Positions 8,529 through 19,505 of a DNA stretch of 64,000 nucleotides are shown here, in pieces. The DNA lies in contig JADJBX010000010.1 in assembly GCA_016703545.1 (NCBI GenBank), positions 11,174 to 75,173 on the forward strand, read 5' to 3'. Made by a program: the position numbers and the translations under genes. Source of the stretch: Candidatus Amarobacillus elongatus. Its GTDB lineage: Bacteria > Chloroflexota > Dehalococcoidia > Tepidiformales > Tepidiformaceae. The notes under the pieces are model-generated. The model saw only the letters and a list, made by a program, of their open reading frames with translations. It ran no database searches and was not told where the DNA came from. Numbering within the stretch: position 1 is the first letter of the stretch; each line of letters begins with the position of its first letter.

Positions 8529-9026
8529 GTGCAGCGCCCCCGCTCCAGCCCTCGCATTCGCCCCGGTCGCCTCGTGGTAGAGCAGCCCCCCACCCGTGTC
8601 TTCGATGCGACCTACCCCCGTGCCAAGCCGGATTGGAAGCTCCAGTTCGCGGAGTTCCCACTGCACAAGGCGCTGGGGCTGACGCTCGAGGAGTCGCGCC
8701 CCGGCTTCGCCCGCATCGGTATGCGCACCAGCCCGGTGACGCTGGGCGGCATCGGCGGCAGCGTCCACGGCGGCCTGCTCGCCTGCATGGTCGATATCGC
8801 CATGCTCGAGGCGATCTTCTCCGTCTTCGATGACGCTTCGCAGCCGGCCGGCACCGCGGACCTCAACATTACCTATCTCCGCCCCGCCCTCGGCGACCGC
8901 GTGTACGCCGAGGCGACGGTGCTGCGCCGCGGCCGGACGATGGCCGTGACCGAGGTCTCGATCCTCGACGAGGCCGGGCGGCTGTGCGCGAAGGGCCGCA
9001 CCATCTACGCGATGCGCCCCAAATAG
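8529..9026 (+). CDS. PaaI-type hotdog thioesterase
   Basis: A hotdog-fold acyl-CoA thioesterase of the PaaI/YbgC kind. GGSVHGGLLACMVDIAM holds the HGG and Asp of the active-site helix, and LNITYLRPALGDRVYAEA is the usual later strand. It would hydrolyse acyl-CoA thioesters, consistent with the many acyl-CoA genes in the window. The GTG at 8529 gives 165 residues; GTG 8574 gives 150 and removes a basic N-terminus with no family match. TAGAAT at 8509-8514 would put the transcript start about 8 nt before GTG 8529. Confidence 0.85.
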   Translation: MQRPRSSPRIRPGRLVVEQPPTRVFDATYPRAKPDWKLQFAEFPLHKALGLTLEESRPGFARIGMRTSPVTLGGIGGSVHGGLLACMVDIAMLEAIFSVFDDASQPAGTADLNITYLRPALGDRVYAEATVLRRGRTMAVTEVSILDEAGRLCAKGRTIYAMRPK

Positions 9027-9241
9027 GGGCTTTCCCGGCGGCCCCCCGCGCTCCACGCACTCGCCAACGTGCCGATAGTCATGCTGTGAATTCAGCGCGA
9101 TTGCAGCGACAAATGTGACAGAGCGGGATTTCTGCCCGGTTGGGACTAAACGTCGGGGAAAACCCTGACGAAATCTCCATCGGAAGCCTCGCAGCCCGGC
9201 CGCCTCCCGGGCCACCCGACGCGCACGGAGAACCGCTAACC

Positions 9242-10726
9242 ATGGAATCGCCGACCCTCGAACGGATCCTGAAATCACCCCGGCTGCCCAGCCTGCCGGC
9301 CGTCGCCGTTCAGATTATTGACCTCGTGCAGCAGCCGGACATCGGCCTGAACGAACTGGCCGCGGCGGTCGGGCGAGACCCCGCGATGGCCGGCAAGATT
9401 CTGAAGACGGCGAATTCGAGCTTCTACGCCCAGGCGCGCACGATCTCGCGGGTGAGCGACGCGCTCATGGTTCTCGGCCTGCGCAAGGTGAAGACGCTCG
9501 CGCTGGGCTTCTCCCTCGTCGACGACCTGCGCAAGGGCGGCAAGGGCGGCGGCTTCGACCAGGAGGCGTACTGGCAGCGCAGCCTGTTGGCGGCGGCCGC
9601 GGCGCGCGTCATCGCCACCCAGGCCGGCCGCGCCGACCCGGAGGAGGCGTTCCTCGGCGGGCTCATGCACGGCCTCGGCGTCCTCGCGATGAATCACTCC
9701 CTCGGCGAGGAGTACCAGGCGGTCTATGACTCCGCTCACGGCGACTTCCTTCGCCTCCGCCGCGCCGAGCAGGAGCGCTTCGGCATCGACCACGCCGTCG
9801 TCGGCGGCGCGCTGGCCGAGCGCTGGAACCTGCCCGCGCAGCTCACCGCGGCCCTTCGCTACCACCCCGCGCCGGAACAGGCGCCGGCCGCGCTCGCACG
9901 TATCGTGCGCTGCGTGGCCGCGGCCGCCCAGGCCGCCGACGTCCTCTCCGGCCCGGAGCCGGCGCGCGCCCTCGCGGCCTACCGCGAGATGTGCCTGGAC
10001 TGGTTCGGCATCGAACCCGACGAGGCCGAGGAGCTGATGGAGCGGATCTACGCCGACGCCGCCGTCGTCTCGGCGCTGATGGACCTGCCCCGGCCGAACC
10101 TCAGCGTGGGCGAGATCCTTTCGCTCGCGAACGAGGCGCTGGAAGACATCCAGATGGATACCGAGGCCGACTTCGAGCGGCTCGAACGGGAACGCACCGC
10201 GCTCGCCGCGGAGGTCTCGACCGACCAGCTCACCCGCATCGCGAACCGCCGCCGGCTCGATGCCTTCCTCGAGGAGCAGTTCCACAACGCCTCGGGCGGG
10301 CGTGCCGCGATGAGCGTGCTCATGGTCGACATCGACTTCTTCAAGAAGTTCAACGACACCTACGGCCACCAGGTTGGCGACGAGGTGCTGCGCGCGGTGG
10401 CCGGCGCGCTCCGCGACAACGTCCGCGACCGCGACCTCGCCGCGCGCTACGGCGGCGAGGAGTTCACGGTCGTGCTGCCCGATACGGGCCTCGCGGGGGC
10501 GCTGGTCCAGGCACGCCGCCTGCGCGCGATCATCGAGGCCACGCCCGTGCCGCAACCCGGCGGGCCCGACCTGAGCGTGACCGCCAGCATCGGCGTCGCG
10601 ACGCTGGACCCGAAGGCGCACACGATGGTCGCGCAGCTCCTCCAGGACGCCGACGCCGCCCTTTACGCCGCCAAGCGGGACGGCCGCAACACGGTTCGCG
10701 CGTTCGGGCTCCTGAAGGCGGCCTGA
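9242..10726 (+). CDS. HDOD-GGDEF diguanylate cyclase
   Basis: A 494-residue cytoplasmic signalling protein. The HDOD domain (about residues 10-270) starts LPSLPAVAVQIIDLVQQPD. A helical linker leads to a GGDEF domain (about 320-490) with VDIDFFKKFNDTYGHQVGDEVL, an intact GGEEF active site, and RDRD five residues before it, which is an allosteric c-di-GMP inhibition site. It should therefore make c-di-GMP with product feedback. HDOD domains bind partner proteins and have no known catalysis. The 215-bp leader before the ATG is unusually long for this window and holds no recognisable riboswitch. It stands alone. Confidence 0.92.
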   Translation: MESPTLERILKSPRLPSLPAVAVQIIDLVQQPDIGLNELAAAVGRDPAMAGKILKTANSSFYAQARTISRVSDALMVLGLRKVKTLALGFSLVDDLRKGGKGGGFDQEAYWQRSLLAAAAARVIATQAGRADPEEAFLGGLMHGLGVLAMNHSLGEEYQAVYDSAHGDFLRLRRAEQERFGIDHAVVGGALAERWNLPAQLTAALRYHPAPEQAPAALARIVRCVAAAAQAADVLSGPEPARALAAYREMCLDWFGIEPDEAEELMERIYADAAVVSALMDLPRPNLSVGEILSLANEALEDIQMDTEADFERLERERTALAAEVSTDQLTRIANRRRLDAFLEEQFHNASGGRAAMSVLMVDIDFFKKFNDTYGHQVGDEVLRAVAGALRDNVRDRDLAARYGGEEFTVVLPDTGLAGALVQARRLRAIIEATPVPQPGGPDLSVTASIGVATLDPKAHTMVAQLLQDADAALYAAKRDGRNTVRAFGLLKAA

Positions 10727-10770
10727 CCGAAGTCCGCCGGGGCGTGGACCACGCCCCGGGCCGCGCACGC

Positions 10771-10776
10771 TATCCT
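10771..10776 (+). promoter_or_regulatory. -10-like TATCCT upstream of ribD leader ORF
   Basis: TATCCT lies 6 nt before the GTG at 10783, the first codon of a short ORF that overlaps the ribD start. Confidence 0.5.
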
Positions 10777-10782
10777 CAGCGG

Positions 10783-10830
10783 GTGACCCGCGACCACCAG
10801 CCCCGTCGCCGTGCCGGGCGCCGCCCGTGA
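10783..10830 (+). CDS. Possible 15-residue leader peptide before ribD
   Basis: A short ORF opens with GTG exactly 6 nt after TATCCT and encodes MTRDHQPRRRAGRRP. Its TGA overlaps the ribD GTG in a GTGA, the arrangement of translational coupling. If transcription starts at the first base of its GTG, ribosomes would have to translate this peptide before reaching ribD. It is Arg-rich but shows no obvious stalling motif. It could be a chance ORF. Confidence 0.35.
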   Translation: MTRDHQPRRRAGRRP

Positions 10831-11929
10831 CGAGCGCGTTCATGGCCGAAGCGATCGCCGCCGCCCGCCGCGTGCGCGGCACGACGAGCCCCAACCCGGG
10901 CGTCGGCGCCGTCGTCGTGCGCGATGGGACCGTGGTGGCGGTCGGCGCGACGGCGCCGCCGGGCGGCCCGCACGCCGAGGCCGCGGCGCTCGCCGCCGCC
11001 GGGGAAGCAGCCCGCGGCGCCACCGTCTACACCACCCTCGAGCCCTGTTTCCCCTTCGAAGGCAAACGCACCCCGCCCTGCTCCCACGCGCTCATCGAGG
11101 CCGGCGTGCGCCGCGTCGTCATCGCCATCGAGGACCCCCACGAGGGCGTTCGCGGCAACGGCACCGCGCTGCTGCGCGCCGCCGGCATCGAGGTCGAACT
11201 CGGCGACGGCGCTGCCGAGGTCACCGCGCTCCTGCGGCCGTACCTGAAGCACGCCCGCACCGGCCTCCCGTACGTCATCGCCAAGTTCGCGGCCAGCCTC
11301 GACGGGCGCACCGCCACCCGCACCGGCGACTCGAAGTGGATCACCGGCGCCGCCGCCCGCGACCTCGGGCACCAGCAGCGCGCGTGGGTGGACGCCGTCA
11401 TGACGGGCAGCGGCACCGTGGTCGCCGACGACCCGGCACTGACGGCCCGCCCCGGCGGCATCGAGCAGGCCCGCCAGCCGGTGCGCATCGTCCTCGATGC
11501 GCGCGGGCGCATCGCCCCGGCGCGGCCCTCTTTCGCGCCCCCGGCCACGTCATCGTCGCCACCGCCGCGGACGCACCGGCGGCGTGGAAGCGCGAAATCG
11601 CCGGCGCGGGGGCGCAGGTGATCGACTGCGAACGCACGCCGGCCGGGCTCGAACTGGCGCAGCTGCTGCCCGCCCTCGGCCGCCGGGGCATCCTCTCCAT
11701 CTGGGCCGAAGGCGGCGGCACGCTGCTCGGCTCGCTCTTCGAAGGCGGCCACGTCGACGAAGTCTGGGCGTTCCTCGCGCCCCTCGTGATTGGCGGCGGC
11801 GGCCTCCCCGCCGTTGGTGGCGAAGGCGTGGGGCGCGTCGGCGACGCGTGGCGGCTGCGCGACACGGTTGTCGAATCCGCCGGGGGCGATATCCTCGTAC
11901 GCGGGTACACCGGCGGCTTCGACCCCTGA
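10827..11929 (+). CDS. ribD: RibD, bifunctional riboflavin deaminase/reductase (frameshifted as given)
   Basis: RibD carries out the second and third steps of riboflavin synthesis. The N-terminal cytidine-deaminase-like domain has HAEAAAL and PCFPFEGKRTPPC (Zn ligands). The reductase domain has AKFAASLDGRTAT, SKWITG and DAVMTGSGTVVADDPALTAR. The frame from GTG 10827 runs correctly to about 11525, ending GRIAPARPSF. The remaining family sequence (APGHVIVATA to WAEGGGTLLGSLFE and the stop at 11929) continues in the frame one base back, so one base is missing near 11520-11545. ATG 10842 is an alternative start. No other rib gene is present. Confidence 0.85.
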
Positions 11930-11946
11930 CCCGCGGAGGTGACCGG

Positions 11947-12405
11947 ATGGCACGATGGTGGATCGTGGTGGGCGGCCCTGAGATTTACGAAACGACCCGC
12001 GCCATGGGCTTCACCCGCCACGGCTTCAAGAGCACGCGCCGCCTGATGAGCCAGAAGGTCCAGCCCGGCGACCGCATCGCTTTCTACGTCACTGGCCGCA
12101 AGCAGTTCAGCGCCATCGTCGAGGTCACCAGCCCCGTCGTGGAAGAACAGACGCGCATCTGGAACAACTCGAAGAAGCCGGGCGAGCTGTACCCGTACCG
12201 CGTCGGCATCCGGCCGGTGCTGGTGTTGCCCGAGGAGCGCTGGCTCGATGCCGAGCCATACCACGAGCGGTTCACCTGGACGCAAAAGTGGCCGCGCGCG
12301 AACTGGACGCTGGCCTACCAGGGGAACCTGCACGAGGTGCCCGAGGCCGATTTCGCCCTGCTCGAAGGGGACATGGCAAAGGCCGCGGCCGCCGCCCCCG
12401 CCTGA
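11947..12405 (+). CDS. EVE (PUA-like) domain protein
   Basis: A 152-residue protein consisting of one EVE domain: WWIVVGGPEIYE at the start, GDRIAFYVTGRKQFSAIVEVTS in the middle, and NWTLAYQGNLHEVPEADF at the end. EVE domains are PUA-like readers that bind modified bases in nucleic acids, here with no fused effector. A strong ribosome-binding site (GGAGGT) stands 6 nt before the ATG, 17 nt after the ribD stop. A second EVE-type domain occurs at 37953-38954. Confidence 0.85.
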   Translation: MARWWIVVGGPEIYETTRAMGFTRHGFKSTRRLMSQKVQPGDRIAFYVTGRKQFSAIVEVTSPVVEEQTRIWNNSKKPGELYPYRVGIRPVLVLPEERWLDAEPYHERFTWTQKWPRANWTLAYQGNLHEVPEADFALLEGDMAKAAAAAPA

Positions 12406-12431
12406 GTCCCGCCCCCGCCCACAGGGCGGCG

Positions 12432-12437
12432 TAGGAT
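12432..12437 (+). promoter_or_regulatory. -10-like TAGGAT of the carboxylase gene
   Basis: TAGGAT lies 7 nt before ATG 12445 and supports that start over ATG 12436, which falls inside the hexamer. Confidence 0.5.
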
Positions 12438-12444
12438 GCGCACC

Positions 12445-14411
<1,967 letters not shown>

Positions 14412-14415
<4 letters not shown>

Positions 14416-14539
14416 CCAGTGCCCAGTAGCCAGTGCCTGGTATCCACCGAGCACGCCACACCCCCCCTGGGCGTGCGGCACACTCAGCACTCAGCACTCA
14501 GCACCCAGCACTCAGCACTCAGCACTCAGCACCGAGCAC
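14412..14539. repeat. Heptamer repeat island 1 (CTCAGCA and CCAGTGC types)
   Basis: Two arrays with 7-bp period between the carboxylase stop and the carbonic anhydrase start. 14412-14446 alternates GTAGCCA with GTGCCYR-type units. 14481-14536 has eight units, six of them CACTCAG and two single-base variants (CACCCAG, CACCGAG). No spacers and no coding role are visible. Confidence 0.85.
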
Positions 14540-14575
14540 GAGTACTCTCTCCCTGACTACTCCGAGGAGCTTCCC

Positions 14576-15130
14576 GTGCCCATCTACGCCGTCGGCGACA
14601 AGGTTCCGAAGGTCCACCCGACCGCCTTCATCGCGCCCACCGCCACGATCGTCGGGGACGTGACCATCCATGAGCGCGCGTCCGTCTGGTACGGCGCCGT
14701 CGTTCGCGGCGATACCTCGTATGCGGTCGTCGGGCCGGGCGCGAACGTGCAGGACGGCGCGGTCGTGCACGGCCGGGCCGGGCTGCCCGCGCTCATCGGC
14801 GCCGAGGCCTCCATCGCGCACGGCGTCGTCGTCCACGGCGCGACCATTGGCGACCGCGCGCTCATCGGGAACGGCGCGCAGGTCCTCGATGGCGCGAGCG
14901 TCGGCGAAGGCTCGCTCATCGCCGCCGGCTCCGTCGTCCTCCCCGAGACCGCCATCCCCGCGGGGGTGCTCGCGGTGGGGACGCCGGCGCAGGTGAAGCG
15001 CCCCATCGCCGGGTCCGCGAGCGAGGAATGGGTGACGGGCAACCCCGGCCGGTACGCGCGGCTCGCGGTCGAGCACGCGCTCGGCATCCGCGAGATCACG
15101 CGCGACGAAGCTGCCTCCTCGATGCGCTGA
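14576..15130 (+). CDS. Gamma-class carbonic anhydrase-like protein
   Basis: A 184-residue left-handed beta-helix protein of the gamma carbonic anhydrase/YrdA family. It has SVWYGAVVRGD, VQDGAVVHG and IAHGVVVHG, whose His residues match the Zn ligands shared between monomers of the trimer, followed by hexapeptide repeats. It may hydrate CO2; many relatives have no proven activity. GTG 14576 is preceded by GAGGAG. The adjoining phosphatase starts 2 nt after its stop, so the two are co-transcribed. Confidence 0.85.
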   Translation: MPIYAVGDKVPKVHPTAFIAPTATIVGDVTIHERASVWYGAVVRGDTSYAVVGPGANVQDGAVVHGRAGLPALIGAEASIAHGVVVHGATIGDRALIGNGAQVLDGASVGEGSLIAAGSVVLPETAIPAGVLAVGTPAQVKRPIAGSASEEWVTGNPGRYARLAVEHALGIREITRDEAASSMR

Positions 15131-15131
15131 C

Positions 15132-15746
15132 GTGCCGCTCTATCTCATCCGCCACGGGGAAGCGTTCGCGAGCTTCGACCACCTCGACCCCGGCCTCTCG
15201 GAGCGCGGACGGCGGCAGGCGGAGCACGTGGCGGAGTGGGCGAAGGGCACCTCCGCGGCGAGGCTGGTGGTCTCGCCCCTGCTGCGCACCCGCGAGACCG
15301 CCCTCCCCATCGCCGCCGCACTCGGCCTCGTGCCCGAGTACCGCGACGAGGTTGCCGAGGTGTTCGACCCCACCATGACCGCCGAGGAACGGGTCGCGAT
15401 GCTGCCGGACTTCATCGCCTCGCGCTGGAGCGAACAGCCGGAGGGGCTGCGGACGTGGCGGCGGCGCGTGGTCGACACCGTGCTCGAACTCGCGCTCGCA
15501 GGCGAGGCCGCCGGCCACGACGTCCTCGTCGTCTCGCACTTCGTGGCCATCGGCGCGGTCATCGGCGAAGCCACCGGCGACGACGCGGTCATCCCGGTGC
15601 CGATGGCAAACGCGGCCATCAGCTCGTTCAGCGCCGGACACGGCGGCCTCCGCCTCCTCTCCGCCGCCACCACCATTCACCTCCCGCCCGGGCTCGTCAC
15701 AGGCATGAGCAGCGCCATTGCCGGCCTCGTCCCCCCGCGGGCATAA
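15132..15746 (+). CDS. Histidine phosphatase (phosphoglycerate mutase-like)
   Basis: A 204-residue member of the histidine phosphatase superfamily. YLIRHGEA carries the phosphoacceptor His, SPLLRTRETA supplies a phosphate-binding Arg, and VLVVSHFVAIGAV carries the second His. The substrate is not predictable. It starts at GTG 15132, one base after the carbonic anhydrase TGA, which implies coupling. Confidence 0.88.
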   Translation: MPLYLIRHGEAFASFDHLDPGLSERGRRQAEHVAEWAKGTSAARLVVSPLLRTRETALPIAAALGLVPEYRDEVAEVFDPTMTAEERVAMLPDFIASRWSEQPEGLRTWRRRVVDTVLELALAGEAAGHDVLVVSHFVAIGAVIGEATGDDAVIPVPMANAAISSFSAGHGGLRLLSAATTIHLPPGLVTGMSSAIAGLVPPRA

Positions 15747-15808
15747 CTGAGCCATTTCAATGCCCCGCCGGGCGTCATCAAAGGCCTACATCGGTACGAC
15801 ATTTCAGA

Positions 15809-15838
15809 TTGACCTCGCCGTCGCTACACCGATATAAC
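15809..15838 (+). promoter_or_regulatory. Promoter: TTGACC and TATAAC, 18-bp spacing
   Basis: TTGACC at 15809-15814 and TATAAC at 15833-15838 are separated by 18 bp and stand 9 nt before GTG 15848. This is the clearest -35/-10 pair seen in the window. Confidence 0.5.
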
Positions 15839-15847
15839 GGCGCCCAA

Positions 15848-17720
15848 GTGAAGTGGCAAGGCGTTCTCCATGTCATGCTGGGACTCGGTGCGATCGTGCT
15901 TGCCACCGGGATACTCGGCGACGAGGGCCATGCCCAGAGGGCACCGGCTGGCGGCGGCTCGCGGATTGTTCTGCCGCAGATCGGCGCCGATGGAAGCGGA
16001 CAAGCCCTGGACGTCACGCCACTCGACGGAGTCGGCGCCATCGGCACGCGTGCGACCGGAAGTGGCTCGGCGCGCCTCTCGGTGAGTGCCAACGAATCAC
16101 TCGCCGTTGAGCTGGCGCTGAGCAGCGGCAAGAGCGCATACATTCCCGCTTCCGGCCTGAACCGCTCGACGACGGTGGAACTTCGGACCACCGCAATGCC
16201 TTCACTCCCCAAACAGTACGTGGGAATCGAAGCGCTCGCTGTGGACCTTGGTGGCGCATCGCTGACCCGAGGGATCGTGGTTCGGGTGCCGGGCACGCCG
16301 GATCAGGTCGTGCTCCACCAGACGAGTTCGGGTGATTGGGAGGAGATCCCGGCAAGGTACTCGGGAGGGTTTCTCTATGGCTACTCCCGTGACGCCTCGC
16401 CGTTCGCCAGCGCGAAGCGCAACTCACCGCCGCAACTTCGGACCCTGACAGGCACGTGTTTCGCGGCTGGATTTACAGGCTGGCGACAGGCGCTCTCCTC
16501 GAACCCGCCATATTGGGATGAGTCAGACAACAACGAGGACAAGTCCACCGCAGACTCCTATAACAAGGCGTCCGATGTCGCTGGGATCCTGCAAGACAGT
16601 GGCGTGGCCTACGCCATGTGGCGCCATTATCAGTACAACGATGCGTTTCGCGCCCTCAAGGTCAAGGCCGAACAGGGACATCGCATCGTTCTCGTGGGTC
16701 ATTCCGCCGGGGGCGCCGCGGCCCTGATAGTCGCGGGCCTGCTGCGCCTCCAGGGGATCCCCGTGGAGCTTTTCGTCGGGCTCGATACCTTCACTGGCCC
16801 GCGTGACGACATGGATACCAACGTCAGGCGAGTGGTCGCACAGGCACCATCCTGGGTGACCTTCTACCAGCACCCCGTGCCGGACAATGTGCACGCCGCC
16901 TACAACGCCTACCAGCGGAACACCTGGTACTACTGGGGCAACGAAGCTAAACGGCAGCCGGGAACCCGCAGCGCCGGCGAAGTTCTGTTGCAGGACGCGG
17001 ACCACGGCAGGGCGCCGGGCGCGGTGCGTGGCACGGCGATGCTGAAGGGGGCGTTCGAGGACGCCTGCGCCGATGCGAAACCCACCCCCACTGCCACACC
17101 CACCCCAACCAACACGCCCACCGCCACCCCCAGCCGGCCTCCCACTGCCACGCCCACCCGATCAGCGACGCCGACACCCACCACGAGTTCGGGCGGAGGG
17201 GGAGCCCCTACCATCTACACGTTGGGTTGTTCCCCCAAGAGCGTGCAGGTTAACGAACAGGTCATCTGCCTCTCCGATGGGACCGGGACGGTCACCAGCC
17301 TGACCTGGACCGCAACTGGAGGCACACCCAGCCAGGACAGCTCCTATTCCATCTGGTTCGCCACGCGCTTTTTCGTCCCCAGGGCAGAAGACGATCACGC
17401 TCCGGGCATGCAACTACTCCGCGTGCTCCAGACGAAGCGAAGTCAGAAACGTCGGTGGCGGGCCTACCTGTCTACCTCCCTCGGCGCCAGCCATTTTCTG
17501 GGGGTTCCCCGTGGGCAATCTCGCCGGCTTCAAGTGGCTCTGGTCGAGTTCGCCCTCGGAGGGGGATTGCCGGGTGACGCATTACGAGATCCGTTACGGA
17601 AACGTCGTGCGGGTCATCACCGACAACTTCATGGACGCTCCGTACGCGGACCCCAAGTGCATCACCGTCATCGCTATCGGCGCCGGAGGGCGTTCCCCCA
17701 GTTCGACCCGCTGTTATTGA
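15848..17720 (+). CDS. Exported lipase-like alpha/beta hydrolase with Pro/Thr linker (frameshifted as given)
   Basis: An N-terminal signal sequence (VKWQGVLHVMLGLGAIVLATG, cleavage near GHAQ) is followed by a beta-rich region and then a lipase-like domain. That domain has FAAGFTGWRQAL and the nucleophile elbow VLVGHSAGGAAAL near residue 285. A TP-repeat linker of about 35 residues (PTPTATPT and similar) leads to a PKD/Ig-like domain. In the frame as read the Ig-like domain breaks down near 17372. Dropping one T from a run of five (in gcgctttttcg) restores SSPGQKTITLRACNYSACS and continues to the stop at 17720. The gene is less G+C-rich than its neighbours, which suggests acquisition. Substrate unknown. 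Confidence 0.75.
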
Positions 17721-17795
17721 GCAGCCGGCCTCCCTTCGCGTTTCTCCTCCCGCCGTCATCCCCGGCCCACCACGCACCTCCCCACGGGTTGCCCC

Positions 17796-17865
17796 GCTCG
17801 AGCCTCGAACCCCGAGCCTCGAGCCCCCGCCCCCTTGTCTCCTTTCTCCTTTCTCTCCCCTCTCC
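17796..17865. repeat. Heptamer repeat island 2 (CTCGAGC and CTCCTTT types)
   Basis: 17796-17830 has CCTCGAG-type units in 7-bp phase; 17838-17865 has TCTCCTT, TCTCCTT, TCTCTCC, CCTCTCC. The second array ends 12 bp before the next ATG, so it must lie in the promoter or 5' leader of that gene. Confidence 0.8.
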
Positions 17866-17877
17866 CACACTTCGCTC

Positions 17878-18408
17878 ATGCCCGGACCCAATTCCACCCT
17901 CCTCTTCGCCGGCGACGGCTTCTCTCGCGCCCTTGGCGAACGTCACCGCCAGGGGAACCTGTGGGTGGTGTGGAGCGACCTCGAGCCGCCCTCGCACCCC
18001 GCGCGCTTCTGGGGCTGGATCCAGGGACCTGACGGCGAAGGCACGGTCCGCGCCGTCGCCAACCCACTCCCCGATGAGGCCCACACCAACGTGCGCGTGG
18101 ACATCTACCTGAATGTGCGCGCCGAGGACGCGGGCGCCTTCGAGACCATCGAACGCCGCCGCGTGCGCGAAGGCCACGCGCTGCTCGGGAGCGTGCTGTT
18201 CAACCGCGAGGAGCCGCTGCTGGTGGGCGAACTCGCGGCCGCGCTCAAGGGGGGCGTCGCCATCGCCGCCGCCGACTTCCTCGCCTCAACCGCCATCCGG
18301 CCGGTGTTCGAGCGCGCCCGCGCGACCCTCCCGGAGGAGCAGCGCGCGGCGCACACGCTCATCGAAGGTGGCGCCCTCCGCGAGCTGGAGCTGACCTTCG
18401 AGGAATAG
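17878..18408 (+). CDS. Conserved-looking hypothetical protein, 176 aa
   Basis: I do not recognise a family. The protein starts MPGPNSTLLFAGDGFSRALGE, has no signal peptide or membrane segment, and ends ELELTFEE. It has a mixed alpha/beta pattern with an Arg/Glu-rich helix (TIERRRVREGHALLGSV) near residue 93. Third-position G+C matches the neighbouring real genes. It begins right after a heptamer repeat array and is followed by a hairpin. Confidence 0.65.
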   Translation: MPGPNSTLLFAGDGFSRALGERHRQGNLWVVWSDLEPPSHPARFWGWIQGPDGEGTVRAVANPLPDEAHTNVRVDIYLNVRAEDAGAFETIERRRVREGHALLGSVLFNREEPLLVGELAAALKGGVAIAAADFLASTAIRPVFERARATLPEEQRAAHTLIEGGALRELELTFEE

Positions 18409-18413
18409 CGCCA

Positions 18414-18433
18414 CCGCCGCTCGACAGCGGCGG
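18414..18433 (+). terminator. GC-rich hairpin after the 17878 gene
   Basis: CCGCCGCT-CGAC-AGCGGCGG, a perfect 8-bp stem with a 4-nt loop, starts 5 nt after the stop. It lacks a T-run, so intrinsic termination is uncertain. Confidence 0.45.
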
Positions 18434-18477
18434 GCGGAACGGCCACGATTTCGCGCACCCACTTCTGCGAGGTCGCC

Positions 18478-19476
18478 ATGGCCGAGATCCCGGTCGCCAT
18501 TACCTTCCCCGTCGCCCCCGAGGTCGTCGCCGACATCGCGGCCGTGGACCCGCGCATCCGCATCCTCGATTTCCCCGCCGCCGCCCTGCGCGCCGGCACC
18601 GAGCTGCCACCCGACGAGAAAGCCCGCGCGCTCGCGACCATCGCCGAGGCGGAAGTCGCCTTCGGCCCGGCGCGTATCCCCCCGGAATACCTCCGCGCCG
18701 CGACCAACCTCAAGTGGTTCCAATGCATCGTCGCGGGCGCCGATGCGCTCGTGAAGGAAGGGCTCGTCGGGCAGCATTTCGTCGTGACGAATTCGAGCGG
18801 ACTTTCGGCGGTGAACATCGCCGAGTACTGCATCGCCTCCATGCTCATCTGGTCGAAGCGGCTGGATCTCGCCGTCCGCCAGCAGATGGAGCACCGCTGG
18901 CAGGGCCGCCAGACCGGCGAAATCATGGGCAAGACCGTCGGCATTGCCGGCATGGGCGCCATCGGCCGCGAACTCGCCCGCCGCTCGCGCGCCTTCGGCA
19001 TGCGCGTCATCGCCAGCCGCCGCACCATCCACCCCGGCGACACCGACCCCGATTGCGACCTCCTCCTGCCGCATGGCGAACTCGACACGCTCCTGCGCGA
19101 ATCCGACTACCTCGTCCTCTGCGTGCCGTTGACCGCGGAGACGCACCACCTCATCGGCGCGGCCGAGCTGGCGCGCATGAAGCCCGGCGCCTGCCTCATC
19201 AACATCGCTCGCGGCCCTGTCGTCGACCAGGCGGCGCTCATCGCCGCGCTCAAGGCCGAGACCATCGCCGGCGCGATCCTCGACGTCACCGACCCGGAAC
19301 CGCTGCCCGCCGATGACCCGCTCTGGGATGCGCCGAACGTGGTCATCACGCCGCACGTCTCGGGGTCGGTCGAAGGGTACGGGCACCGGGCGGCCGAGAT
19401 CTTCCTCGCGAACCTGCGCCGGTACTGCGCGGGCGAGCCGCTGGAGAACGTGGTCGATCCCGTCCTCGGATACTGA
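18478..19476 (+). CDS. D-isomer-specific 2-hydroxyacid dehydrogenase
   Basis: A 332-residue NAD(P)-dependent 2-hydroxyacid dehydrogenase. The Rossmann motif is GIAGMGAIGREL near residue 158. The catalytic set is complete: Arg in NIARGPVVDQ, Glu in DVTDPEPLP, His in TPHVSGS. It interconverts a 2-oxoacid and a D-2-hydroxyacid; the substrate is unclear (glyoxylate/hydroxypyruvate-type is usual for this subgroup). GAGGT precedes the ATG. Confidence 0.9.
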   Translation: MAEIPVAITFPVAPEVVADIAAVDPRIRILDFPAAALRAGTELPPDEKARALATIAEAEVAFGPARIPPEYLRAATNLKWFQCIVAGADALVKEGLVGQHFVVTNSSGLSAVNIAEYCIASMLIWSKRLDLAVRQQMEHRWQGRQTGEIMGKTVGIAGMGAIGRELARRSRAFGMRVIASRRTIHPGDTDPDCDLLLPHGELDTLLRESDYLVLCVPLTAETHHLIGAAELARMKPGACLINIARGPVVDQAALIAALKAETIAGAILDVTDPEPLPADDPLWDAPNVVITPHVSGSVEGYGHRAAEIFLANLRRYCAGEPLENVVDPVLGY

Positions 19477-19491
19477 GCGGCGCGCGAGCCG

Positions 19492-19497
19492 TATGCT
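19492..19497 (+). promoter_or_regulatory. -10-like TATGCT of the NRAMP-like gene
   Basis: TATGCT lies 8 nt before the ATG at 19506. Confidence 0.5.
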
Positions 19498-19505
19498 GCG
19501 GAGCG

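Noticed and set aside
9027..9241. Possible c-di-GMP riboswitch in the long leader of the HDOD-GGDEF gene
   Set aside because: I could not find the GEMM-I core sequence or a convincing three-helix layout; the length of the leader alone is not evidence.
14481..14536. Possible CRISPR array in the CTCAGCA repeats
   Set aside because: Units are 7 bp with no spacers of 25-40 bp, and no cas gene is present.
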